A stretch of 64,000 bases of DNA. Origin: Lacisediminihabitans sp040549525. Its GTDB lineage: Bacteria; Actinomycetota; Actinomycetes; Actinomycetales; Microbacteriaceae. Where the stretch lies: the NCBI RefSeq assembly GCF_040549525.1, contig NZ_JBEPTM010000001.1:434001-498000 (forward strand). The letters are read 5' to 3'. The translations under genes were made by a program, and so were the position numbers. Below, one piece after another: positions 17,343 through 25,256 of this stretch. A model generated the notes under the pieces. The model saw nothing but the letters and a program-made list of their open reading frames with translations. It had not been told where the DNA came from and made no database searches. Each line of letters begins with the position of its first letter. Within the stretch, counting starts at the first letter, position 1.

Positions 17343-18502
17343 CCATCGTCGAGCGCACCCGCCAGCAGCTCGACCCGGCCGGCACCACCGGGGTCGGCCC
17401 GGTCGCGATCTTCCTTGCCGTCGGGGCATTCCTCTACGCGGTCTTCATGACGATCGGCGGTCGGGCCGAAATCTCCAACCCGCCGTTCGCCATCCTTGCC
17501 CTTGCCCTTCTCGCAATCGCCGGAGTGATCCTCATCGCGAGCGCGAGCCCCAACCGTGCCCCCCTGACCGCCGCGAGCCACACGGCAGTGCAGGTGACGG
17601 CCATGGCCGCCATCGTGTGCGAGGCGATCGGCCAGGCCGGATCGAACGCGTACATCCGCGACGACTGGGGGCCGGCCACTCTGGGGATCCTGCTGGTGGC
17701 TCTCGGACCCTACCGGCCCGCGCGGGAGATCACGGCCGGTGGCCTGATCTCGGCGATCTCCATCGGGATCATCACCTACTTCGAGGTTCCGTCCCTCGTC
17801 ACCCCCGGTCCGCCGCTCGCCTTCATCGTGCTGGCCGTCACGCCGATGCTCGCGCTCAGCCTCTCGGCGGCGATGTTCTCCAAGGGGGTCGTCGCCTCCA
17901 TCGAGCGCTGGCAGCGACGTGCGCAGGTGGCATCCACGAGTCTGGTGCGGGAGTTCCGGGAAGGAATCGCCCGATCGGTGCAGCAGGACCGTGTGACCAT
18001 CCTCAACCGGGACGTACTGCCGTTCTTCACGGAGGTGCTGGCCAGAGACACGATCACGGATGCGGACCGCGAGCGCGCGCGCTCGATCGCCGACTCGATC
18101 CGCAGCGTGATGGTCGAAGAGGTGGACCGCTCCTGGCTGGAGTCGCTCATGGAGTTCACCGGGGTGGAGAGCACGGGTAGGCGCGCAGCCGCTGGAGCGG
18201 TGGTGGAAGACCCGCGTCGCGTCGCCGAGGCGATGAGCATCGGCCAGCGCACCGCGATTCGTGCTCTGCTCGTGGCCTTCACCAACATTCCCGGGTTCAC
18301 CCGCGACCAGTTGCGCATCGTGCTCTCGGACTACGGCGGGCGCGGTCACGGCGTCATCACCGCGCACCTGCCCGTCGCCGATTCCGTCCTGCGCTCTACC
18401 TTCGCTCCCTTCCTGGCGGTACTGCGTGCTGTTTTCACTCACCTGGAGGTCGATTTCTTGCATCCCGAACTCACTCTGAGGTTCTCCTATGACCTCGACT
18501 AA
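17339..18502 (+). CDS. Membrane protein, kinase-like partner without kinase motifs
   Basis: A 387-residue protein with six to seven hydrophobic helices in residues 20-180, then about 200 cytosolic residues rich in charged helices. Its layout copies the preceding kinase, including a long helix after the last membrane span, but no histidine stands at the H-box position and no N or G box can be seen. It may be a degenerate kinase, a signal-receiving partner of the kinase or a modulator of the response regulator. The GTG start overlaps the kinase stop by four bases and its end overlaps the regulator by 14 bases, so the three are translationally coupled. I do not recognise a named family. Confidence 0.7.
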   Translation: MTIVERTRQQLDPAGTTGVGPVAIFLAVGAFLYAVFMTIGGRAEISNPPFAILALALLAIAGVILIASASPNRAPLTAASHTAVQVTAMAAIVCEAIGQAGSNAYIRDDWGPATLGILLVALGPYRPAREITAGGLISAISIGIITYFEVPSLVTPGPPLAFIVLAVTPMLALSLSAAMFSKGVVASIERWQRRAQVASTSLVREFREGIARSVQQDRVTILNRDVLPFFTEVLARDTITDADRERARSIADSIRSVMVEEVDRSWLESLMEFTGVESTGRRAAAGAVVEDPRRVAEAMSIGQRTAIRALLVAFTNIPGFTRDQLRIVLSDYGGRGHGVITAHLPVADSVLRSTFAPFLAVLRAVFTHLEVDFLHPELTLRFSYDLD

Positions 18503-19163
18503 CCCGGTCAACGGTCGCACCGGGCACCGCGTGCGGCTCGCGATCCTCGACGACCACGAGGTTCTGCTCGACAGCCTCTCGAGCTGGATCAGCGCCAATG
18601 CTCCCGACTTCGACCTCGTGTTGAGCGCGGGCACCTGGCTGCAGCTCGTGCACAGCGAGAACTTTCCGACGGAACTGGTCTTCATCGACTTCCAGCTCAA
18701 AGAGTCGGTCTCCATAGAGGCGCGGGTGCGCACCTGCCGGGCCGCCGGCGCGAAGGTGATCGTGCTCTCGAGCCTCGACACGCGAGAGGCTCGCGAGCGG
18801 GCACTGGATGCCGGGGCATCCGCCTTCCTCTCCAAGGCCATTCCGATGCGGGAGGTCATGGACAGCGCGCGGGAGGTGATGGGCGTTGAGACCGGCGAGA
18901 ACCTGCAGAAGGACTGGCGTCCGCTGCCGGTGGGGGCCATGCACCAGTCCCGTCCCAAGTTGAGCCACGGCGAGGAGGAGGCGTTTAAGCTTTACGTTGT
19001 CGGCTTCAGCACCACCGAGGTCGCCAGTCAGATGAACGTGCAGTACGAGACCGCGAAGACCTACCTGCGTCGGGTGCGGGAGAAATACGCCAAAGCAAAC
19101 AGACCGGCGAGCAAGAAGGCGGATCTCATCCGCCGCGCTGCCGAGGACGGATACCTCCAGTAG
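18489..19163 (+). CDS. NarL/LuxR-type response regulator
   Basis: A 224-residue two-domain regulator. The receiver has the acidic pair in AILDDHEVLL, the phosphoacceptor in VFIDFQL (Asp67), LSSLD with the switch serine and the lysine in LSKAIP (Lys116). The DNA-binding HTH is residues about 156-220 (SHGEEEAFKLYVVGFS, QYETAKTYLRRVREKY). It is encoded with its likely kinase, which lies two genes upstream. Its target genes are unknown. Confidence 0.88.
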   Translation: MTSTNPVNGRTGHRVRLAILDDHEVLLDSLSSWISANAPDFDLVLSAGTWLQLVHSENFPTELVFIDFQLKESVSIEARVRTCRAAGAKVIVLSSLDTREARERALDAGASAFLSKAIPMREVMDSAREVMGVETGENLQKDWRPLPVGAMHQSRPKLSHGEEEAFKLYVVGFSTTEVASQMNVQYETAKTYLRRVREKYAKANRPASKKADLIRRAAEDGYLQ

Positions 19164-19843
19164 TGGCAAAGCTCTATTTTCGCTATGGCGCGATGAACAG
19201 TGGCAAGAGCACGGCGATGCTCCAGGCCGCGTACAACTACGAGGAGCGCGGGCAGCAGGTGCTGCTGGCGAAGCCCTCCGTCGACACGCGCGGGGAGGGC
19301 GATATCGTCTCCCGGCTCGGGGTCACGCGCCCGGTGGACTTCGTGATCGCCCCGGATGACGACGTGTATTCCCTGTTCGAGCGCGAGCGTGGCCGGGTGT
19401 TCGCGGAGACCGGGGTGAACGTGAGTTGCCTCCTCGTCGACGAGGCGCAGTTCCTGAGCGAGACGCAGGTTGACGACCTGTTGCGCATCGCGATCGTCGA
19501 GGCGGTACCGGTGATGGCGTACGGCATCCGCACCGACTTCCAGACCGTCGCCTTTCCGGGAAGCCGGCGCCTGCTCGAGGTCGCACACTCGCTCGAGGAG
19601 CTCAAGACGATCTGCCGGTGTGGTCGCAAGGCCATGTTCAATGCGCGGAAGATCGACGGCCGGTTCATCTTCGACGGAGACCAGGTGGCCATCGACGGGG
19701 CCCTCGAAGTGACGTACGAGTCCCTCTGCGGAGCCTGTTACCTCGAGGAGAGCAACGGCCTGCTCGGCAGCGGTCGACGGCGGGTGCTCGTGGATCAGCC
19801 CGATTCCGCCTACGGGTCGGCTCCCGACATGGACTTCGAGTAG
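19163..19843 (+). CDS. tdk: Thymidine kinase
   Basis: A 226-residue type II thymidine kinase of the salvage pathway. Walker A-like GAMNSGKSTAMLQAAYNYEE is near the N-terminus, LVDEAQFLSE is the Walker B and lasso start, and zinc ligands are in CRCGRK and CGACYLE. The GTG start overlaps the regulator stop by one base, although the functions are unrelated. Confidence 0.95.
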   Translation: MAKLYFRYGAMNSGKSTAMLQAAYNYEERGQQVLLAKPSVDTRGEGDIVSRLGVTRPVDFVIAPDDDVYSLFERERGRVFAETGVNVSCLLVDEAQFLSETQVDDLLRIAIVEAVPVMAYGIRTDFQTVAFPGSRRLLEVAHSLEELKTICRCGRKAMFNARKIDGRFIFDGDQVAIDGALEVTYESLCGACYLEESNGLLGSGRRRVLVDQPDSAYGSAPDMDFE

Positions 19844-19868
19844 CCGTCACCACTGCGGGTTGCTGTGG

Positions 19869-20012
19869 TCAGTGGTGGCTCTTGGCCAGGCTGTACATCT
19901 TCCAATTCAGGGTCACGAAATGGAAGAACTGGATGATGAGGTTGCGGCGTCGACGCAATTCCCTCGCGTCGGTAAGGGGTGCTCTGTCGATCTGATTTTG
20001 CGCGGTGTCCAT
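19869..20012 (-). CDS. 47-residue conserved-looking small protein downstream of sqr
   Basis: An unannotated small reading frame with sequence starting MDTAQNQIDRAPLTDARELR and ending in HFVTLNWKMYSLAKSHH. A basic RRRR stretch precedes an amphipathic or membrane-touching aromatic segment. An in-frame stop lies seven codons upstream, so the ATG at 20012 is the only standard start; no strong ribosome-binding site is seen. It lies 75 bp downstream of the sulfide:quinone reductase gene on the same strand, convergent with tdk. The biased composition suggests a real protein, perhaps a membrane-associated partner of the reductase (inference). Confidence 0.55.
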   Translation of the reverse strand: MDTAQNQIDRAPLTDARELRRRRNLIIQFFHFVTLNWKMYSLAKSHH

Positions 20013-20087
20013 GAGATCAGTCCGAATCTATTCGTGGGGTGACGCGCGGTTTCGCGACGCCTGAGGCGGTTGGATTTCCGCCTCGGA

Positions 20088-21551
20088 TCACTCCGGGATG
20101 AGGTACCACAGTGGCAGGGCCTTTGCCTTGTAGATGAAGGCGGTGTGCAGCAGCCGCTTGACCCAATGGGCAGCGAGACCGATGTCACCGGTGGTCTCGG
20201 TCGCGTCTCGCCCGTCGGTCGAGGGGTAGCGCGAATAGTCGGGGACTATGGGCGACATCGCCATGGCTGCGGCCGTGCCGCGGAGGAGCCCGGTGCCCGT
20301 GGATGCGATGCACGCTGCACCCATTTCGCCCATCGAGGCGGTGTGGGTCGGTTTGGGCGCGCCCGTGAGAATCATGTCGGAGATGGTGAGCGCGACAGCC
20401 TTGCCCATTGCGCCGGAGGGCATGCCCGTGCGCGGGGGTGCTGCAGCGATGGCGATCCCGTCTGGGGTGGCGTACGGGCGCGAGATCTGGTGTGGTGGCG
20501 CAAAGGCGATGCCCACGCCGAAGATGTTGCCGTAGGTCGGATTCTGGTACGTCTTCGGCCAGTCGGAGGCGGTCCACTCCTCGAACGGCCGCGCGGTGTA
20601 GTCCGCGTCGACGCGCATGAAGCCGCTCGGCGCGAAGACCTCTGCGGTGATGTCGGCGCCGTATCGATCGGTAGCGGTGAGGTCGACCCCGCCGAAGGGC
20701 GGTAGCAGCATCGCGAAGTCGTACGGCTGGGTGTGGGTTGATCCGTCGATCTGCGTGTAGTTGATGACGTCGGGCTCGACGCTCGTGACGGCGGCCTGTG
20801 TGATGGCGCGAATTCCGCGTTCGCGAAAGAGAGATGCCATCCACGCTTCGCTGGAGACGCGTCCGTCGCGGGTGTCGAAGACCATTCCGCCGACGCCAAA
20901 GTCGCCGAGTTCGTGTTCGTTGGTGAGGTAGATCACTTCGGCCTTGTCGCGCACACCAGCGGCCCGAAGTTCATGCTCGACGTTGAAGGCATACTCGAAC
21001 GCGGCTCCCTCGCAGGTGCAGGTGCCGTGCCCGACCCCGACCACGAGCGTCTGAGGGGTGCCCGCCCGGAGGGCGATGATCGCGTCGGCAAGGCGTTGTG
21101 CGGCGTCGACCGCATGGCTCGGCGTGCAGACCGAAGCGGTGTAACCGCCATCCGGACCAAGGCCAGGTGTTGCGGCGAACTTCAGCTTCGGCCCGGTCGC
21201 GTTGATGAGGTAGTCGTAGCGAATTCGTTCTGTTTCGCCGGTGCGTGTGGTGCCGGTGTACACGACGTCGACGGCAGCGCGCGCATCACCCGCGTCTCCC
21301 TCGGGAAGGATGCCGACGGCTTTCGCCTGACGGAATTCGATGCCCTTGCGCCGGTAGATCGGCGCGAGCGGGAAGACGACCTTCTCTGGCGCCATCTTTC
21401 CGACGCCCACCCAGATGTTGGAGGGAATCCAATTCCACTGCGAGTTCGGCGAGATGACGACGACCTCGTGCTCCTTGCCCAACTTCTTCTTGAGATAGAG
21501 CGCTGCGGTATGGCCGGATACTCCGGCTCCGAGAACAACGACACGTGCCAT
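20088..21551 (-). CDS. sqr: Sulfide:quinone oxidoreductase-type flavoprotein
   Basis: A 487-residue FAD disulfide oxidoreductase-family protein. The FAD-binding motif is VVLGAGVSGHTAALYLKKKL; SNIWVGVGKMAPEKVVFPL, GVGHGTCTCEGAAFEYAF and FGVGIAFAPPH are typical of the type III-like SQR or NDH-2-related group. The cysteine pair in GTCTCEG may be redox active. The C-terminus (HWVKRLLHTAFIYKAKALPL) is amphipathic and could bind the membrane surface. Expected role is transfer of electrons from sulfide to quinone; an NADH dehydrogenase-like role cannot be excluded. Base composition is slightly less GC-rich than in the neighbours. Confidence 0.8.
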   Translation of the reverse strand: MARVVVLGAGVSGHTAALYLKKKLGKEHEVVVISPNSQWNWIPSNIWVGVGKMAPEKVVFPLAPIYRRKGIEFRQAKAVGILPEGDAGDARAAVDVVYTGTTRTGETERIRYDYLINATGPKLKFAATPGLGPDGGYTASVCTPSHAVDAAQRLADAIIALRAGTPQTLVVGVGHGTCTCEGAAFEYAFNVEHELRAAGVRDKAEVIYLTNEHELGDFGVGGMVFDTRDGRVSSEAWMASLFRERGIRAITQAAVTSVEPDVINYTQIDGSTHTQPYDFAMLLPPFGGVDLTATDRYGADITAEVFAPSGFMRVDADYTARPFEEWTASDWPKTYQNPTYGNIFGVGIAFAPPHQISRPYATPDGIAIAAAPPRTGMPSGAMGKAVALTISDMILTGAPKPTHTASMGEMGAACIASTGTGLLRGTAAAMAMSPIVPDYSRYPSTDGRDATETTGDIGLAAHWVKRLLHTAFIYKAKALPLWYLIPE

Positions 21552-22593
21552 GGTGGTTCACCCGTCCTGCGATTTTGGGGGAAGTGCCGAACAGCATGTC
21601 CGACGCCGAGTTGCGAATTGCTAGATGAAGAGAGTCGTCTTCGACTGGGCTCACGCGTGTCATGGGCCAATTGGGTCGATCGCTTCACGCTACCGGCGAG
21701 TGATCGGGTGCAACACGGACCAAAGTCCCGTCGACATGCCTCGTGCAGATGAAGTTCCCGTACCGAGGCGCTGCCCTTCGAAGAGTTCCTGGCGAAATGT
21801 CGAGCGGCAATCTAGTTCGACCTCGGAATCGATCGAGTGCTCAACACCGTGCATGCGGTGCCAGTCCTTGAGGTGGATTTCTTGGGATATGAAGCTGATG
21901 GAACGACACCGAGGGCGATTCAATCCGAACTGGGATTCCAAGACCACTGCGATCCTTCCGCGTAACTTGCGCGGAATTCAGCCTGGCCGGGCTGGCGGCA
22001 TTTCCGAGCCGGCCCGTTCCGGTACACACCGGCCACTGGGATCGAGCGGTCTGGATGTCAGCACATCGACAGCGCTATCCGCTCAGGGGTCACCATGGTG
22101 CAAGCTGCTCATTGTCAAGGGGTCCCCTTTTTGGGGGACTCGCCCTATATTGAATTGATCGCGTCAAATCGCTTTGGCTCGATCGGACCACCAGCAGATC
22201 GTTCTCCCGGCGCACCCCCGAAGGTGCCTGGACATTCTGCACCGGTTGTCGCTGCGCGGGCAATAAGAAGCTCGCGCTGGAAGGCACAACGTGAGTACCC
22301 GGCAATCGTGTTGTGCCTTCCGAGGGCCCGGCTCGTGAGGCGCGAACGCGTGCTCTGTGTGATCGCGTCGATCATCGGCTCGGTGTGCATAGTGGCTGCT
22401 GGCGCGCTCGTGCTATACGGCATTCGATGACGGGAAACAACTGACCCACCCCAGCACACGATTGGGACTGATATCGATCTGGGTGACTCGAGATTTGTCG
22501 CGTTCGACGTCCGGCTGGCGAGCAATGGTCGAACCCCGTTCGGAGATGACCGCAACGCGGCCGTGATGCCATCCCAATCGGCAAGGATTTCGA
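21552..22593. other. Gene-poor 1-kb region
   Basis: No convincing gene is seen here. GC is lower than in the flanks and the open frames in several phases have no recognisable domain. A hairpin-rich segment lies at 22110-22135 (GGGGTCCCC and a CCCC-T5-GGGG stem). A possible 31-residue hydrophobic peptide starts at GTG 22335 and ends at 22430 (VLCVIASIIGSVCIVAAGA), but nothing supports it beyond a membrane-like segment. The region may hold decayed genes or a relic of transferred DNA. Confidence 0.5.
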
Positions 22594-22941
22594 TCAGGAG
22601 CCGACTTGTCGGACTTCGATGGGCGCAAAGCGGCTTTCGTAAAGCTGGGCAGCTATGGCGGACGCGCGTTCGATATCGGCGCAGTCGAGCAGGTAGTAGC
22701 CCGATGCGAAGTCGTCCCCACCATGGAGCGGGCCATCGGAATTGAACGTGACACCGTTGTCGGTGCGGATGATTCGAGCGCCCGCCGGAGTGACGTTGAG
22801 CTCATCACATTCGATGAACTCGCCGGTCTCCTTCAGATGGGCGATGAGAGCACCATGTGCCTTCTCGTTGTCCGACCAATCCGCAGGCCCAAGTCTGGCC
22901 CACGCTTCTTGACTGGCACCGATCAGCAGAAGGAACTTCAT
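22594..22941 (-). CDS. YCII-related (DGPF-type) protein
   Basis: A 115-residue protein with the YCII ferredoxin-like fold: MKFLLLIGASQEAW at the start, a central AHLKETGEFIECDEL segment and a SDGPLHGGDDFASGYYLLDC motif that matches the DGPF/YciI loop. The ATG at 22941 has AAAGGAG eight bases upstream. Proteins of this family in actinobacteria often lie beside ECF sigma factors, but none is seen here. Function unknown. Confidence 0.85.
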   Translation of the reverse strand: MKFLLLIGASQEAWARLGPADWSDNEKAHGALIAHLKETGEFIECDELNVTPAGARIIRTDNGVTFNSDGPLHGGDDFASGYYLLDCADIERASAIAAQLYESRFAPIEVRQVGS

Positions 22942-23207
22942 GAAGGGATCTCCTTTAAGGTGCGGGGTGCCGGAAGCGGTCAATCAAACACCGGTGATTC
23001 GGCCCGAGTCTAGGTGCTAATTGCTTCGCTGCCTTGTGATGCCTCACAACATACGTGACAGTTCTGGCTCAGGACATCGGCAACACTTCGTCGGTACCGC
23101 TTGGGCCGGAGACAGGTCATCCCGCTCGTCGCTCGTGCCGTCTCTCGCTGCAACGCATCAGGCGGGGGTTGCCAGCGAATGGAGCCGGCTCGGTGTCGAC
23201 GCGCGAG

Positions 23208-23795
23208 TCAGCTGTGGGGATGCAGGCTCGCGTCCGGCGGGGCGGTGCGCCAGGAAGTGAAGTGGACCGTCAGCCCGCTGCGTGTCGGGGCGCAACAGAA
23301 CGGTCCCGCGGAGACCACAGCGTCCGGGTCGAGTGGCGCAACTCGCACCAAGCGCCACGGTTCCTCGTCAACCTTCGCGCGGATCGTTACGGCGTCGCCT
23401 GATCGGCTTGCGCGCACCGTGACCAGTCGCCCGTTCCACCCTGGTGTGGGGCAAAGGGACCAGTCGGATACGCCTCTCGTGACAACAGCGCCCAGACTCT
23501 CCTGTCCATCGCTCCATTCGATTCCGGCCTTGATCCACGTGGTTTCGTCTGTTCGGATGAAGATGCCGGCCTGATCGAACTGGGCTGCGAAGTTCAGGAA
23601 GAAAGATACCTCAACGGCGCTGTCTTGCTCGAATGGGGCGAGAAGCGCGTGCTCGGACTCATGGATGAACCCGTAGGAGGTGACGCGCCAAGCGTCGCTG
23701 TTTTCCCGAGCAGTGACGTAGAGCCCGTCCTCCTTAATCGCTTCGTGAAGCGGTGGCGTCGTCCATTTCCCCTTGTCCCAGTCGATGTCGTTCAT
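23208..23795 (-). CDS. DUF1349 domain protein (concanavalin A-like fold)
   Basis: A 195-residue cytosolic protein with the DUF1349 pattern: hydrophobic beta strands VEVSFFLNFAAQFDQAGIF, IRTDETTWIKAGIEWSDG, and VTRGVSDWSLCPTP, ending with GLTVHFTSWR. Relatives include yeast Ree1, annotated as a regulator of enolase, and bacterial lectin-like proteins; the ligand is unknown. The ATG at 23795 has GAGGT upstream. The 266 bp between this gene and the YciI gene contain no supported gene. Confidence 0.85.
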   Translation of the reverse strand: MNDIDWDKGKWTTPPLHEAIKEDGLYVTARENSDAWRVTSYGFIHESEHALLAPFEQDSAVEVSFFLNFAAQFDQAGIFIRTDETTWIKAGIEWSDGQESLGAVVTRGVSDWSLCPTPGWNGRLVTVRASRSGDAVTIRAKVDEEPWRLVRVAPLDPDAVVSAGPFCCAPTRSGLTVHFTSWRTAPPDASLHPHS

Positions 23796-24181
23796 GACCT
23801 CACGCCCTTTCCGGTTAGATCAAGTGTTACCTAGGTGTCGAGGCAGAACCGCCACCGATGTCCTGAGACATCGCAGTTGCTTCGCCGCCTCGCCGTTGCC
23901 GGCTGCGACGATTCTTGGTCGGCGACCTACTCTCCGAATCAGAGCCGAACGACTTCGAGGAAGTCGGAGATCCACAGTGAGTGGCATGCATTCGCCACCC
24001 GACGGAGCCGCTCAACGGCACCCGCACCACACCGCGTTAACAGCGGAGATTCAGGCACTCAGGCGCGACTTCACGGCGCTACGAAGAAATAGAAGAAGGG
24101 CTGGGGCGGTTTTTCAACCTCCCCAGCCCTTTCACCTGAATATCCGGAATGTTTTCACACAATTACCGGAATCAGGCACTG
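23796..24181. other. Intergenic stretch with a 16-bp palindrome
   Basis: No gene is supported. It holds the perfect palindrome GATGTCctgaGACATC at 23857-23872, a word often found at insertion-sequence ends in actinobacteria (recalled, not checked). The right end carries the terminator of tRNA-Pro. Open frames here continue into the tRNA and are not coding. Confidence 0.5.
24096..24131 (-). terminator. Rho-independent terminator of tRNA-Pro
   Basis: AAGGGCTGGGG (24096-24106) pairs with CCCCAGCCCTT (24121-24131), 11 bp, with a 14-base loop. On the minus strand the stem is followed by CTTCTATTTCTT. It stands about 50 bp after the tRNA-Pro 3' end. Confidence 0.8.
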
Positions 24182-24255
<74 letters not shown>

Positions 24256-24293
24256 ATGCCCAAGAAACGAGCCGGTCCGCAAAGCGGACCTTG

Positions 24294-25256
24294 TCAAGAA
24301 TAGCTGATATCTCGGGCCGTGAGTGTCAACAGCGTCGCCTCGGGCCGGCAGGCGAAACGAACCGGCGCGTAGATGGATGTTCCGAGCCCGGCCGACACGG
24401 TGAGATACGCGGTGCGACGGGCGTGCGTCCAGAGGCTGAGGCCCTTCACCTGGTCTCGCGGGATGTCGCAGTTGGTCACGAGGGCACCATAGCCGGGCAC
24501 GCAGACCTGCCCGCCGTGGGTGTGTCCGGCGAAGATGAGCTCTGAGCCGTAGTTGACGAGGGAGTTGAGCACGCGCTGGTACGGCGAGTGGGTGAGGCCG
24601 ATGGTTACGGGATTCGGTCCGCCCGGTTCATCCGCCCAGCCCACGTTCTCGCGCATCTCGTCCATCGCGCCCGGGAGCTTCGCCAGCTCGTCCCACCCGA
24701 CGTGGGCATCGTTCACCCCGAGGAATTCGAGGCGCGAGCCCTTGATGCTCATCGCCCGGGCGGTGTTGTTGAGGTCAAGCCAGCCGAGTCCTTCGAGATA
24801 GGAGGTGAGTCTGCCGTTATCCAGACGGGCCTGCGAGTGATCCGTCTTCGAGGGCGCGGTGAAATAGGTGAACGGATTCTTGGCTACCGGCCCGAAATAG
24901 TCGTTGGAACCGTGAACGAACACGCCGGGGATGCCGCGGAAGGGCTCGAGGGCATACTCCACGCCGTCGATCCCCCGTTCGTGGCCGAGGTTGTCTCCGG
25001 TGTCGACCACGAGGTCGGGCTCGTATACCGCGAGGCCGCGGATCCACTCCTGCTTGTCGCGCTGCCACGGGGCCATGTGAAGGTCTGCGAGGTGCAAGAC
25101 GGTGAGGGGACGCGCCCCTGGCTGCAGCACCGGCAGGGTGTGAGTGCGCAACGTGAACCGGTTGCGCTCCACCAGCGTGCCCCACGCGAGGCTACCGAGC
25201 CCGACCGCAGCGACCGCAAGGGCAGCCGAGACCGCCCGTTCGGATGCCCTGCTCAC
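24294..25256 (-). CDS. Membrane-anchored metallophosphoesterase
   Basis: A 320-residue calcineurin-like phosphoesterase. An N-terminal hydrophobic helix (residues 8-26) anchors it. Metal-binding motifs appear in order: HLADLHM, VVDTGDNLGH, VHGSNDYFG, GLTHSPYQ and FAGHTHGGQV. Family members act as phosphodiesterases or UDP-diacylglucosamine-type hydrolases at the membrane. The GTG start overlaps the stop of the penicillin-binding protein gene by four bases, so both are co-transcribed; this pairing is common in actinobacteria. Confidence 0.9.
   Translation of the reverse strand: MSRASERAVSAALAVAAVGLGSLAWGTLVERNRFTLRTHTLPVLQPGARPLTVLHLADLHMAPWQRDKQEWIRGLAVYEPDLVVDTGDNLGHERGIDGVEYALEPFRGIPGVFVHGSNDYFGPVAKNPFTYFTAPSKTDHSQARLDNGRLTSYLEGLGWLDLNNTARAMSIKGSRLEFLGVNDAHVGWDELAKLPGAMDEMRENVGWADEPGGPNPVTIGLTHSPYQRVLNSLVNYGSELIFAGHTHGGQVCVPGYGALVTNCDIPRDQVKGLSLWTHARRTAYLTVSAGLGTSIYAPVRFACRPEATLLTLTARDISYS

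Noticed and set aside
19860..20042. 60-residue rightward frame after tdk
   Set aside because: It lies opposite the 47-residue small protein, whose aromatic C-terminus looks more like real coding sequence.
21625..22158. 177-residue rightward frame in the gene-poor patch
   Set aside because: No ribosome-binding site, no domain and biased composition without codon-phase GC.
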